The notes: a model not told the origin generated them from the letters alone. A stretch of DNA of 64,000 nt from Echiichthys vipera (GCA_963691815.1 OY829645.1:8062401-8126400), one strand, 5' to 3'; counted from the stretch's first letter, positions 41,018 through 53,775 are shown. Program-made: numbers and translations.

Positions 41018-41691
41018 TGTTACGACCCGGCTCATGGGTAAAGGGAAGCAACATAAACCAGAATGTTTTTGGTAAAATAGCAACTTATTTATTTGCAGAA
41101 CAAAAAAAGAACAGGGAAAAGGGCATGTTGGATGCTGCTCAAATCACAGAAATAAATATAACTTAAAGAGGTCTCTCCAAACTGAGAGATAACCATTAGC
41201 CACTTCCAAAAAGAATTACCCAATTCAACAATAAACAGAAAACACAAAATAAGCAGCACCCTCTCAAACCTAGTGTATCTAACAAAGAAGTGCTACAGAT
41301 GTCATGTTGGTATCAGTAAACCCCGCACTTTTGGAAATAACAAAGAAACTCAAAGAGCACTACACACACACAAACACACACCAGGCCAGTTGGTCAAAGA
41401 CAAAGGGCCAAAACCACAGTGAAGGCAACTATTTAAACAGAGGGACGGTCTGGAAGCTGGTAGGTGGTTGGTGGAGATTGCCAGACGCCGCCCCAATCAA
41501 ATCAACAGCAGAACCAGGAAGTAGGAGGGTAGGTGGTTGGAGGAGATTGCCAGATGCCGCACCAATCAAATCCCCAGCAGAACCAGGAAGTAGGCAGGTC
41601 TCGTGCCAGCCAATCCTCAGCAAGGGATCCCACATCCTGCTTGGCATAGATGCACAACACAGATACACAGATACTGGAGGAGACCGTAACA
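41018..41691 (-). mobile_element. solo LTR, 674 bp
   Basis: The block starts TGTTACG and ends CGTAACA, a perfect inverted terminal pair. It is flanked by the same four bases (gctc) on both sides, a target-site duplication of the size made by Gypsy-type integrases. A TATA-like tttaaatag lies on the complement near 41428. No internal coding region is present, so it is a solo LTR formed by LTR-LTR recombination. The strand is inferred from the TATA-like box and the A-rich low-coordinate side. Confidence 0.75.
41462..41599. repeat. 69-bp tandem duplication in the solo LTR
   Basis: The unit aggtggttgg.ggagattgcc...gaaccaggaagtagg occurs at 41462 and 41531 with a few substitutions. Confidence 0.85.
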
Positions 41692-41928
41692 GCTCCTAGT
41701 GAAAAAAGTTAGTCTGGAGCCATTGACAGCTCTGTTTAATGTGTTAAATCTGTTCTTTGCTCTCTTGAAAGCCATTAGACTCTATTGACAAAATTAATAT
41801 TACCTCACAGAACAATGAATTGTTGATTATAACAATAAAATCCCCAAAGTCACACCATAACGCAAACTAATCAAACTTAACTTTCTTTATTGATTTTCCA
41901 GACAATTTACTTTATTATGTGTGTAGCA

Positions 41929-41931
<3 letters not shown>

Positions 41932-41992
<61 letters not shown>
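41932..41992. repeat. (CA)n microsatellite
   Basis: About 30 CA units. Confidence 0.95.
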
Positions 41993-41994
<2 letters not shown>

Positions 41995-42399
41995 CCTGTT
42001 AGAAGGTGCTGCACTGTTGGTTTACAAGTAAATGCAGAGCTTCATTGTCTCTGTTTGTGTGTGTGTTGGTAACAGACAGTCCTGTACGACAGTATCAGAC
42101 GGCAAGGGAGATGTGCGTCACAAATTAGCAATTGGGAATCAGAGGGCTGCTCGGCCTACATGCTGTTATTGGCTGCGGGTTAAACACCTACTGTATGTGG
42201 GGTCAAAGCCTCTTTGCCTACATACAGATATGTCCCTGCACACCTTAAGAATAATAATAAAAGATAAAATCCAGGCAGAGAGCAGGGTCAGACACCACCA
42301 CACACTTCTAGTTGGTCATAAGAGTGAGAAGGATTACTTTAGTATTAGTTCATATATAGTTTATTAGTAAAATATTACATATTATTCCTTTAAAGTGAC
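41993..42399. other. unassigned spacer
   Basis: Nothing recognised here. Confidence 0.3.
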
Positions 42400-43016
42400 A
42401 TTGTTTTCAATTATCCCTTTGGGATGACTCCCATAAGGAAATTGAGTTTCTAGCAGCTTACAAAAAACATGAGGGAAGCATAAAAAATACAGTATAAGAT
42501 AACCATTATACTCTTAACTAAATAAATACAGAAAGTAAAAAAAACAATAAACAGTAACAATAAACTCTTAGTCAAATATATATGAGGTGGATGTAAGAAT
42601 ACAGGCCAAATAAACATCACTGAAAATGAAATCAGATAAGTTAAATCTTGAGAAAATGTATACGATAAAATATGTATGACAGAAATTAGCAGTAAGATTC
42701 AATTAGTAGTAGATTAAGTGAAAGAAGTTAAAGAAGTGTCCAGGTATGTATGAGTAGATAAATAATTGCACAGTGAGTGGCTCCCACACCTTCCCTTCTG
42801 TCCTCTTTATTTTGTCCTCCCCCGTGTGAGGATGATGGCCTGAGACAAAGGATTTCTTGAGCCTGTTGGTCCTACACTTGGGCAGGAGCAGCCTTCCACT
42901 GAACAGGCTCCTCTGGTTGCTGATGACGTTGTGCAGGGGGTGGCTGGCATTGTCCATGATGTCCAGCAGTTTGTCCAATGTCCTCCTCTCTGCCACCGTC
43001 TGCAGTGAGTCCAGTT

Positions 43017-43760
43017 TCATGCCGACCACAGAGCTGACCTGATCAGTTTATCCAGTCTGGAGGTGTCCTTCTTTGATATGCTGCCCCGCCTGTCAGTGAG
43101 GTAGTCTCTGAGCCAGTCCACCAGATAGGGGTCCACTCCCATCCTGTTCAGTTTGTCCTGAAGTATAGGGGGCTGGATGGTATTAAAGGCACTGGAGAAG
43201 TCCAAGAAGCCAACCCTCGCTGTGCCACTTCCCTTGTCCAGATGGGAGTGGACTCGTTGCAGCATGTAGAGGATGGCATCCTCCACACCAACATCTGGTT
43301 GGTATGTAAACTGCAGGTCCTGGGCGTGTTGTACCTGGGGTCTGAGGAGGCTGAGGAAGAGCCGCTCCAATGTCTTCATCAGGTGTGAAGTGAGGGCCTC
43401 CGGTCGGAAGTCATTCAGCTCGCTGGGCCTGTTCTTCTTGGGAACCGTAACGATGCAGGATGTCTTCCAGAGGGTAGGCACTCTCCCTACCTGCAGGCTA
43501 AGGTTGAAGATCTGTTGTAGTGGTTCCCCCAGTTCTGCAGCGAAGCACTTCAGTAGTCTCGGACACACTTTGTCCGGGCCTACTGCTTTCCTGGGTTGGA
43601 GCTTCCTCAGCTGTCCTCTGACCCGGTCTCTGGTGATGTGAGGCAGGGATTGTGTTGAGGTGGAGGAGGAGGAGGAGGGGGGAGGTGTGTAGAGGGAAGA
43701 AGCAGAGCTGCAGTGAGGGTGGGGGGGACAAGGGCTGGTTAAACCTGTTGAAGAAGTCAT
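43017..43760 (-). pseudogene. Rex1 reverse transcriptase, copy C, lacking catalytic pair
   Basis: The frame is 247 codons long: RKAVGPDKVCPRLLKCFAAE, VPTLWKTSCIVTVPKKNRPS, SELNDFRPEALTSHLMKTLE, QPDVGVEDAILYMLQRVHSH and LDFSSAFNTIQPPILQDKLN. The F-S-S-A-F-N-T-I block (near 43190) is the Rex1 hallmark. It then jumps from DYLTDR to GSISKKDTSRLDKLIRSAL, which belongs to the C-terminus, so the F/YADD block is deleted in frame. The open frame across the join suggests the deletion is recent or fell in frame by chance. Confidence 0.85.
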
Positions 43761-44298
43761 TCACCTCGTTAGCCCTCTCCATTGTCCCCTCTGTAGCTCT
43801 GGCCTTTGTGTTGTGACCTGTGACGGTCCTCACACCTTCCCAGACCTCCCTCATGTAGTTCTCCCTTTAGCTTCTGCTCCACCTTTCTCCTGTAGCTGTC
43901 CTTAGCTTCCCTCACACAGTGTTTCACCTCCTGCTGTGCTGCCTTCATGGCCCCCCTGTCCCTGCTCCTGAAGGCAGCCTTCTTGTTGTTGAGGAGAGCC
44001 TTAACTTCCCGCATTACCCATGGCTTGTTATTAGTATAACAGTGGACAGTCTTGACAGGGGAGACCACTTCTGTGCATAAGTTCAAGTACTCTGTCAGAC
44101 AATGTGTCATCCCCTCTATGTCCTCACCGTGCAGGTCGATCAGCACATCCCAGACTGTGGTATTGTAACAGTCTCTCAGGGCACTTTCCATCTCAGGGGA
44201 ACCACCTCCTGATGGTGCGAGTTGTCACCGGCTGTTTTTGGACCAGGGGTTTATCCAGTGGCTGTAGGTGAACCAGCTTGTGATCAGCTTGTGATCAG

Positions 44299-44345
44299 AC
44301 AGAGCAACTCCCCTCCCCCCAGTGGGGGGAGGGGAGTTGCTCTGT
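44299..44345. repeat. perfect 22-bp inverted repeat (3-nt loop)
   Basis: 44299-44320 is the exact reverse complement of 44324-44345. The right arm is normal Rex1 sequence (compare 31999-32030 in copy B). The left arm replaces the expected ctttccc stretch. A cttgtgatcag duplication lies immediately before it. Confidence 0.9.
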
Positions 44346-45160
44346 ATGCATCCCTTACATTAGCATACAAGAGATTAATTGTCCTGTGGTTTATCGTGGG
44401 ACAGTCTACAACCTGGTGAAAAACAGCCAAAGTAGAGTCCAAAGTTGCATGATTAAAGTCCCCAGAGATGATCATAAATGCCTCAGGATGCGGTGTCTGC
44501 AGCCTTGCAGTGACAATGTGGATCTTGTCACAGGCAGTGGCTGCGTCCCCTCTGGGACGGATGTAAACACAGACGTGATCACTTGACTTAACTCCCTTGG
44601 TAGATAATATGGCTTTAGGCTAACAGCTAGCAGCCCGAGGTCCCGGCAACATGAGACTGTCTTTACTGAGATATGTCCTGGGGTTTCACCAGCAGTTGTT
44701 CACATACATAATGAGTCTCCACCTTTGCTTTTTCCACTCGCTTTTGTGTCTCTGTTGGCTCTCACGGCAGTGAATCCCAGCAGGTCCACATTAGCATCTG
44801 GCATGAGGTGGTTTAGCCATGTCTCCGTAATGATGAACAAGCTGCTCTCACAGTAGATCCACTGGTTGTTCAGCGCGGACAGCTCGTCGATCTTGTTCGG
44901 CAGCAAGTTCCCATTCCCCATGATTACGGAGGGAATCAATGGCTTGTAGCGACTCCAATTCTCCGCTCGCTCTGCCTTTTGCTTCGCCCCGGCATTGCCG
45001 CCCCTGGGTGTCCTCCTCAGCTCCGCCGGGACAGGGTGTCGTTTCCCAGCTCGTCCCTTTGTGCGCAGAGCCAGCAGTTCCTCTCTTGAGTTATTGAGAA
45101 AACTGGCTCTTGGTTGCATTTTAAAGTTAGAAATATCCATAGCATATACATAAAACACAC

Positions 45161-48100
45161 AAACTCTTCACAATAAGAGTAAAAAAAGTAGAAAGAAAGA
45201 GGTTAAAATAGGGTAAAATTGCTTAAAAAACAGCATGAGGACCAGTATGTGTCTTCATTTATTTCATTTCAATTATGTGTTATGAAACTGAAGTGTGTGT
45301 AGATGAACATTATTTGGCTTTTCCACAATGTTGCCATCACCTGGAGCTCCCTACTAAGTACAGAAATGGAAATGTTGTCACTTCCTGCCCTGCTTTTAAC
45401 TTCAAGTAGCCAGATGTTTGATGGTAAGTGTAGTTAGTATGGATTATTTTGTAAATTACTTCAGCACATGTTAATTTCACATATGTCAGACATTTTTTTT
45501 AACTCAATTTAGACATATGTATATGGAATAAATCAGTTCCAGAGAGTATATTTTAGACAACAGTTAATTGAAAATAAATCTGAATCCAGTCACACATACA
45601 CTCAAAAATGCACACGCAGAGACAAACACATTGGTATTCATTTGGCCCCTAGCCTCTGAAATCACTGCAGTGGACGATGACGAAAACATCCAAGCAATAA
45701 CTTTTCAGCATTGCACATAAACCATATTTGACCATTTTGGTCAGATCCCAAAGTACGAATAAGTAGACAGCATGCCCTTTTGCAGGCATGTTGGGCCTCC
45801 TTCTGTTGCTCAGGGTGGCTATGTTCCATGGAGCAACACTGCCCCCCTCTGGTCAAACATAATCACAAACACTTGGGGAAAAAATCACTTTGATTTAGGA
45901 TTATCATGGACAATGTCTTCTCATCAGAAACTACAATGTACTACAATTTGGTTTACAAAGTGATAACAGACTTTTTTTGTTTCAGATATTTAATAGGTCA
46001 TACCTAATATGTAGTAACAGTGCATGCAAAAAGTGATTCAATGAGTGTTTATATATTTATATAGCCTACTATACTACTACATGCAATTTGCAGGTGTTAA
46101 CTGTACATACAGAAGGCTATTATGTTTTTGCAGGAGCAAATATGTCCCCATGATTATGTTTAAATTTAATATGTCTACAATATTGGTAAACATGACTAAT
46201 ATGTTATATGGTTTATTGCAGGAGTGAAATATAAACATTTACATTTGCATACATCTGATGTTGTTCATACTTATAGCATTCCTACAATGTTTATATATTT
46301 TATAGTAAAGAAAAAAATATTACTAATATTAAAGTAGAGAAAAAAAAAACTAAAGAAAATAAAAGAAAAAGAAAAATATTGAGAAAAAAGAAAATTGAGT
46401 AGGCTACTATGATATAGTGCCTATTTACACATATTGACACATATCCATACACATTAACACATACATATATATACTGTACATACACATACATCTCTACATA
46501 TACACAAACATGTTGACTCTTCAAACTCTTGAGTCTTTCAATATTGTTTAATTAAGATCCTCATGATGAATTATTGTATCCCACAAATTTTCTTGTTCTT
46601 GATCTCTGATTCTGTATGTTTTTATTTACATTTGTAAAATGTTCTTTACATTTGACTTCCATTTGTTAAATGAAGGTCAAGTAGGTTTTTAACCACTTTC
46701 CCATTATCTGTCTTTTTAATTCTAAGTACCATATAACTATCTTTCTATTTCAAATGTAAGTTCATCACACTGTTGCCAGAATCATCATTAGTTGCCAGAA
46801 TATTACTACTGGGCATAATTTGTTAATGTGCTGTTTTCAAATGCAGTGTTTAAGTATAGCCTCTTTTTTTTTTACGTGTGTATAAAATAAATTCTCTTCA
46901 TTAAAGTCACTGCCATTCAGCAGCCGAGTCACTTCTAAATAGTTTTGTTCTCAAACTACCAGCTGTGACTCATGAATTTAATTAAATGAGAAGGTATACT
47001 GGGCCTTTAAAAGTGTGAAAGAATACTTGACTAAAGCTTTAATCTTAAAAGGGTGTGACACAACTGTAGTTTAGAACTTGACGAACAGGGTGACATCCAG
47101 ACTTCAGGTGGTGCATCACACAAATCTAATGCTTTATGATGTTTAAAATATTAATTTTAATGTAACAGTAGTTATCATACCTCAATTAGGTTTAAAATGA
47201 GTTCAAAGTTTTGCTGGAACAAAATTAAATGGAATCGAAGTTTTGAAGAAAGTAAACTGAGGGTCAAGGAGATTAAAATTGAATGTTTCATATTTTTGGT
47301 GCAATCAGACATCATGGCATTTTGCCAGATATAGTTACAGTGCATGAACAAGCCTAGACACAAAAGGTGGAATATATCTCAGTCAGGTAGACATTAGAAA
47401 GCATACAGCATAGCCTCTGAGTATGCCGTCTGTGTCAAACACATTTTATGCCCGGGTAGTTCAGACAAATGTTATTCCACAAAGAAAATAAGTGTGAGAA
47501 GTAACTTTCCTTTAATGTGTAGATGGAGTCGGACACAGAAGAGCCAATAAAATGCACAGCTCATCCCTATGTCCCCTTTCTATATGAAATGAGTTTGTCT
47601 AAAAGCCCAGTCCCCCCAGGCCCCCTTGGCCAGGATTACCTCGACAGATAGCTCTTCCCGTCCATGCAACTTAGGGATCGCTTGATAATTCAATCTGATC
47701 ATTTATCGTCTTTTCAATGGAATTGTATCGTGATATCGAGATACACAATGGTGTCCTCTAAATTGATAATAAAAACCACATACTGACTCAAATTTCATAT
47801 CATTCAATATCATTTGAAGTTTGTGGTGTTCTTTTTGCATCATGACATTTGTGTGCTTGCACGAAAACATAGTCAGTGCATAGAAATATATTCACCTCAT
47901 ACTGTTTTCAAGTCAAACTTTTGTTATCCCACTAGTGGGAATTTTATGGAATCAGATTTGTGCCAAAAGAAAACAAACAAAAATAGAAATTTGAGAGAAA
48001 TTAAAAAAATAAAATAAAATGTATGAATTGCAATCAAATAATTTGTCAAGTAGTGTAAAATATTGACATTATTTTGTTTACGATTTCCTCTGCTTCTCTC

Positions 48101-48439
48101 TCTAAGCTCAGACCATTGCGCATCTCTCAGCTTTGCGGCCTCTCTAGTGCTCTCTCTCTGTTTTTTTCCCCCAAAATCTTTCTATTAAGTTTTGCAGACA
48201 AGTACACAAGAAAAAGTATAACAGCGTCAACGTGTCTGCTTTAAAGTGAAAAAACAGTGATAGAAACCAAAAAGCCCAACATGAATCTCGCTATCCCTCC
48301 CAACAACCCATGTCAGACTTGGTCACACCAACTGAGTAACTGAATAACATATAACATAAGTAGCTAGGTAAAGAAAAAATGAATAAAGAAAATCAAAGCA
48401 AAATAAGTAAAAAAACAAAACAAACTTTAATAGCAAAAA
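45161..48439. other. unassigned, mostly AT-rich, 3.3 kb
   Basis: No element or gene is recognised. Low-complexity patches include an A-rich run at 46305-46400 and a tacacatacac run at 46425-46510. The stretch is the longest in the window without an obvious element and may be non-repetitive intergenic or intronic DNA. Confidence 0.35.
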
Positions 48440-49471
48440 TAAACGATAGTTTATTTGTATAGCACAATTCAACAACAAGGTAATTCAAAGTGCTTCACAT
48501 AAAACATTAAAAGCATTGGGAGAAATAACATTTCAAAGTTCTAAAACATAAAAGATGATTACAGTTACAGATGTTACTAACTTTACTTAAGTCTTCAGTC
48601 TTGATTTAAAAGAACTAAGAGTTGCAGCAGACCTGCCGTTTTCTGAAAGTTTGTTCCAGATTTGTGGTGCATAAAAAACGGAACGCTGCCTCTCCATGTT
48701 TAGTCCTGACTTTGGGGACACAGAGCAGACCTGTCCCATATTTAGTTCTGACTCTGGGGACACAGAGCAGATCTGTCCCATGTTTAGTCCTGACTCAGGG
48801 GACACTGAGCAGACCTGTCCCATGTTTAGTCCTAACTCTGGGGACACAGAGCAGACCTGTTCCAGATGATCAGAGAGGTCTGGATGGTTCGTAGCTGAGC
48901 AGAAGATCTGAAATGTATTTTGGTTCTAAACCATTCAGTGCTTTATAAACCAACAGAAGTATTTTGAAATCAATTCTTTGACGGACAGGAAGCCAGTGTA
49001 AAGATGTGAGGACTGGAGTGAAAAGATCAACTTTTCTGGTCTTAGTGAGGTCTCGAGCAGCAGCGTTCTGTATTAACTGCAGCTATCTGATGGACTTTTT
49101 AGGGAGACCTGTAAAGACAGTTACACACTTCTACAGTAGTTGAGCCTGCTGAAGATAAATGCATGGACAAGTTTTTCTAAGTCCTGCTGAGACATAAGTC
49201 CTTTAATCTTGATATATTATTTAGGTGAAAGAAGGGTGACTTTGTAACTGTTTTAATGTGGCTGTTGAAGGTTAGGTCTGAGTCCATGACTACACCTAAG
49301 TTTCTGGTTTGGTTTGTGGTTTTTAGCATTACTGTTTGAAGTTGGGGGCTGACTTTTGAAAAACAATAATTTCAGTTTTTTCTTTTTTTTAATTGGAGAA
49401 CATTCTGCTCCATCCAATCATTGATTTGTTCGATGCATCTGCTCAGTGCTTGTATTGGACTATAGTCGCCT
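48440..49471 (-). mobile_element. L2/CR1-group LINE 3' part
   Basis: The tail reads ttatttgtatagcac on the plus strand at 48450. The minus-strand C-terminal reading includes RSVFYAPQIWNKLSENGR, the APRLWNSLP-type end of L2 ORF2. Further up the text gives the antisense of LVHAFIFSRLNYC- and NLGV-like blocks near 49150-49270. A 42-bp in-frame minisatellite expands the C-terminal region. The copy ends at the Harbinger terminal repeat at 49472 and probably continued beyond it. Confidence 0.75.
48694..48861. repeat. 42-bp minisatellite, 4 units, in a LINE coding region
   Basis: The unit ccatgtttagtcctgactct + ggggacacagagcagacctgt starts at 48694, 48736, 48778 and 48820, exactly 42 bp apart. On the minus strand each unit is 14 codons (VSPESGLNMGQVCS), so the array keeps the LINE frame open. 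Confidence 0.92.
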
Positions 49472-49886
49472 GGGGTCCATTTCACAAAACAGGTTTAGTG
49501 AAAACTCGAAGTCAGTTAACCCTGAAATGAGGGAAACTCTGAGTTTTCCATTTCACAAAGGGAGTTAACTCAAACCAGAGAAAAAGGGCTAACTCAGGCC
49601 TGTTTCACAGAGAGAGGTAATTTTAAACTTCAGGGTCAGTTACCATGGTAACATCATCTATAAACCTAACCTGGTCGGACCAGGTTTTTCTCAACCAACC
49701 TTGAGTATCTCTCTGTCTCCGCCCTCTTTCAGCTACACACATTTCCTCATTCATTCAGTCAGCAGGCAGGTTTTGGCGTAGTATAGTTCTGCTATAGTTC
49801 CGTCTGTTTTCTGAGAAAATCATTGCAAAAATCAATCAGTAGGCCTACATTAGGAGTTATATTAGGTGGCGACTATTTTCACTACC

Positions 49887-50304
49887 ATGGCATGTGCTTT
49901 TGATAATGATCCTGTGGATGAAGGTGCAGCATTACTGCACAGAGAATTAAATATATAAAATGTTCTTGCATTTCCAGACAATTATCTTTTTGAGCGGTAC
50001 CGTTTCACGTCACAGTCCATCATTTACATACACAACCCCATCCGTCCTTCCATTTCCAACATTAACAACCGAAGTCATGCTCTCACATCCCAGCAGATAT
50101 TGTGTGTTGTGATGCGTATTTTTGAAAATGGGAGTTTTTTATACAATGTCAGAGATGCAGAGCAATTGGGTCAGGCAACTGTTTGCAGAGCGGTCAGAAA
50201 AGTGTGCCTTGCCCTGAAATTGCTACTACCCACCTTTATCATTTTCCCTGGACATAAACCTGTCAGAGCCATCAAGGAGGACTTCCACAGGATTACAGGT
50301 GAAT
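49887..50304 (+). pseudogene. Harbinger transposase, 5' exon (copy 2)
   Basis: From ATG 49887 it reads MACAFDNDPVDEGAALLHRE, then stops early. After a small deletion come DNYLFERYRFTSQSIIYIHN and QQILCVVMRIFENGSFLYNV. RDAEQLGQATVCRAVRKVCL and FPGHKPVRAIKEDFHRITG end at a gtgaatg donor at about 50300. These are the typical N-terminal blocks of HARBI1-like nucleases, including the helix-turn-helix-like ATVCRAVRKVC. The frame is broken at least once (stop after ELNI). Confidence 0.8.
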
Positions 50305-50959
50305 GATGTAGAGATCCATTAAATTAATTCAATTCAATTCAATTTTATTTATAGTGCCAAATCATAACAAAAGTTATCTCAGGACACTTTACAAACTAGG
50401 TAAAGACCACACTCTGATAAACATAGACCCAACAATTCCCCCGTAGAGTATGGTGGCAACGAAAACCTTCCCTATTACAGGCAGATGGCCGTCCTCCCAG
50501 CTCTGTGGAGGACGGCCATCTGTGTTGACCGGTTGGGGAGGAAGAAAAGGAGAGAGAAAGAGAAAAGACGGACAGATGGACAAAGAGAGACAAAGACACA
50601 CACAAAGACAGAGACAGACACACTTCCAGTAACTATAATAATATCTATAGTAATGTGAATATGACTTATATGTTATGGCAGTTAATACAGCCAAATAGTA
50701 GAAACAAGCACAGCTAAGGTTATAGATTATAATAGTAGCAGGAAACGTCATGCAGGACCACGGCAGCAGGCACCACCACGATCAGCAGAGACCTGTGAGA
50801 CGACAAAGCACAAACAACTCCGGGGAAGAAGTTGAATTAGTAACATGCATTGATGAGACATGAATGATACAGACAGAGAGTAGAGGAGCTCAGAGTATCA
50901 GGAAAAGTATTATCCCCCGGCAGACTAGGCCTATAGAGCATCATTAAGCAGAACAAAAT

Positions 50960-52570
50960 CAGCTTAAAAATAACAACATTGCTAAGGGCTCGTAAGCCCT
51001 AGCTGTAAGCTTTATCAAAAAGGAAAGTTTTAGGTTTACTCTTAAATAAGGGGACAGTGTCTGCCTCCTGAATAACACTTGGTAGTTGGTTCCACAGGAT
51101 AGGAGCTTGGTAGCTGAAGCCTCTGCCTCCCATTCTACTTTTGGAGACTCTAGAAACGACAAGTAGCCCTGCATTCTGAGAGCGCAGCAATCTAGTCGGA
51201 TAATACGGTACTATGAGCTCTTTAAGATACGACGGAGCCTGATCAATAAGAGCTTTGTAGGTAAGGAGAAGGATTTTTAAATTATATTCTAGATTTTACA
51301 GGAAGCCGGTGCCAAGAAGCTAATACAGGAGAAATATGTTCTCTTTGATTTGTTGGTACACGAGCTGCAGCATTTTGGACCAACTGGAGACTCTTAACAG
51401 ACTTATTGGAGCAGCCTGATAATAAGGAGTTGCAGTAGTCCAGCCTAGAAGTAACAAATGCACGGACTAGTTTTTTTGCATCTTTCTTAGACACAATGTT
51501 CCTAATTTTCGCAATATTACGCAGGTGAAAGTCCTTGTCGTAAATTTCATGTGAGAATCAAAGGACATGTCCTGATCAAAAATAACACCCAGATTCCTTA
51601 CTGTGGTGCTGGAGGACAACACAACATCATCCAGAGTAACAATGTCTTTAGCTATTGAGTTTCGGAGGCCTTTGGGGCCAAGTACAATGACAGTTTTATC
51701 TGAGTTTAACATCAGAAAATTGCAGGTCATCCAGCTTTTTATTTCCTTAATGCACATTTGAAGTTTATCAAACTGATAGGTTTCATCTGGTTTGATTGAC
51801 AAATATAATTGTGTATCATCAGCTAACAATGAAAGTTTATGGAGTGCTTTCTTATAATATTTCCTAAGGGAAGCATATATAAGGTGAATAGAATCGGTCC
51901 ATGGACAGAACCCCGTTGGGCGTGGGAATTCGTGACTAACTTTAGTGTGAATGGAAGATTTGTCATTAACATGTACAAACTGAGATCTATCTGATAAATA
52001 TAACTTAAACCAGCTCAGTGGGGTTCCTGTAATGCCAATTAGATGCTCCAGTCTCTGTAGCAGGATGTGATGGTCAATAGTGTCAAAGGCAGCATTAAGA
52101 TCTAGTAAGACAAGTACAGAGAGAAGTCCTTTGTCTGAAGCTATTAGAAGGTCGTTAGTAATTTTTACCAGTGCTGTCTCAGTGCTCTGATTCATTCTAA
52201 ATCCGGACTGGAAGTCCTCAAATAACTCATTATTATGTAAAACGTCGCACAGTTGATTGGCAACTAATTTCTCGAGGATCTTAGAGAGAATAGGAAGGTT
52301 AGATATAGGTCTATAGTTGGCGAGTACATCAGGATCAAGACTGGGCTTTTTAAGGAGAGGTTTAATTACAGCTACTTTCAAAGACTGTGGTACATTACCT
52401 GCTAATAAAGACATGTTAATCATATCTAATACAGGAGGGCTAACTAAAGGTAACACTTCTTTAAGTAACCTAGTTGGGATAGAGTCTAGGAGACAAGTAA
52501 AGGCCTTTGATGCTGAAATAGTGCATGTTAATTTGTTAAGGTCGACTGTAGAAAAGCAGTCCAAGAACAT
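50960..52570 (-). pseudogene. L2 reverse transcriptase, LADD catalytic box
   Basis: The 367-codon frame (51467-52570) includes LDSIPTRLLKEVLPLVSPPV, VAVIKPLLKKPSLDPDVLAN, YRPISNLPILSKILEKLVAN and FEDFQSGFRMNQSTETALVK. VLVLLDLNAAFDTIDHHILL carries the first catalytic Asp, and LADDTQLYLSI follows where YADD is expected. The turn normally reading QGSVLGP is shifted (SHEFPRPTGFCPWT), marking a compensated frameshift. The C-terminal blocks LDYCNSLLSGCSNKSVKSLQ (51282-51494) and MLRSQNAGLLVVSRVSKSRM (50999-51190) follow in other frames. Confidence 0.85.
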
Positions 52571-52571
52571 A

Positions 52572-53690
52572 TCAGGTCGTACAGTTGGTTCCTGGGTTTG
52601 AAGAAAAATCTGTAGTTATAATTTTGTCATTAAAGAAGGTCATGAAGTCGTTACCACTGAGGGTTATAGGAATACATGGCTCAATAGAGCTGTGGCTCTC
52701 TGTCAGCCTGGCTACAGTGCTGAAAAGAAATCTAGGATTGTTATTCTTCTCCTCTATTAAAGATGAGTAATAGGCTGCTCTGGCATTACGGAGGGCCTTC
52801 CTATATGTTTTTAGACTTTCATGCCAAGCTAAGCGAGATTCCTTAAATTTAGTAGAGCGCCATTTCTTTCCAACGTTAATGCAGGGATCTTGAATATTAG
52901 GATAAGGCATTTAATTAAATGCAGATGGAATCGATTCCTTAAATTTAGTTATAGCACTAGCCGATAAACATCTAGTGTAGAAACTTTTGCCTAGAGGTGA
53001 GTAGTCCTGTCATATGAATTCAAAAGTTATTAATTAATGGTCTGATAAAATAGTATTCTGTGGAAAGACTATTAAGTCAATGATTTCCACACCATAAGCC
53101 AAAACAAGGTTGAGGGTGTGATTAAAACAGTGAGTAGGTTTATGTACACTCTGACTAAAACCAATCGAATCTAATAGAGAGATAAATGCAGTACTAAGGC
53201 TATTAGTAACAACGTCCACATGAATAATCTCCTACAATGATTACTCTATCAGATTTAAGGACTAAATTTGACAGAAACTCTAAGAATTAAGACAGAAATT
53301 CAGAGTACGGACCAGGAGCACGGTACACTATAAAAAGTATAATTGGCTGCACAGTTTTCCAGACTTTCAAATGAGTTATAATTTAGTTTAGGTTTAGGGT
53401 TTATTAATAGGCCTGACTCATAAATAGCTGCAACGCCTCCTCCTCGGCCACTGCCTCGAGGAATATGAGTATTAATATGACTGGGAGGAGTGGATTCATT
53501 TAGGCTAACATATTCTTCAGGACACAGCCATGTTTCAGTCAGACAGAGTAATTCAATATGGTTATCTGATATCAAATCATTTACTAATACAGCTTTAGAC
53601 GACAGAGATCTGATGTTTAAAAGTCCACATTTTATTATCTGATTTTGTTGCATTATCGCAGATTCGGTGTTGATTTGTATCAAGTTTTCC
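52572..53690 (-). pseudogene. L2 AP endonuclease and linker
   Basis: The frame 53300-53683 reads CGLLNIRSLSSKAVLVNDLI + LLCLTETWLCPEEYVSLNES and PRGSGRGGGVAAIYESGLL. Frame 53034-53219 continues to FSQSVHKPTHCFNHTLNLVL and ends ILSDH. Frame 52572-52910 (SRLAWHESLKTYRKALRNAR, SSIEPCIPITLSGNDFMTFF) is the linker to RT. The GDFN block is broken by a shift near 53235. The order matches the plus-strand copy. Confidence 0.8.
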
Positions 53691-53775
53691 TGTATAGCGC
53701 CTCTTCTGTTTGTATACTATAGTGAGCTGGAAAATGCTCCACAGGGAGCGCAGAGAGGTGTGTTAGACTGCCACT

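Larger units (their letters stand above)
42400..45160 (-). mobile_element. Rex1/Babar-like LINE, copy C, most complete
   Basis: The minus-strand order is an N-terminal part (AMDISNFKMQPRASFLNNSR near 45130), endonuclease (MGNGNLLPNKIDELSAL near 44915, ETWLN near 44820, IISGDFNHA near 44465), and linker (SALRDCYNTTVWDVLIDLHG, KALLNNKKAAFRSRDRGAMK). RT follows (43760-43090), then the tail (RSLFSGRLLLPKCRTNRLKK near 42880) and the tgatccctttgggatgactc-type 3' end. A deletion removes the second RT catalytic block. A 22-bp fold-back palindrome disrupts the endonuclease near 44320. Confidence 0.85.

Noticed and set aside
48622..48894. 90-codon plus-strand repeat protein
   Set aside because: It is the antisense of the 42-bp minisatellite in a LINE; the minus-strand reading matches LINE ORF2.
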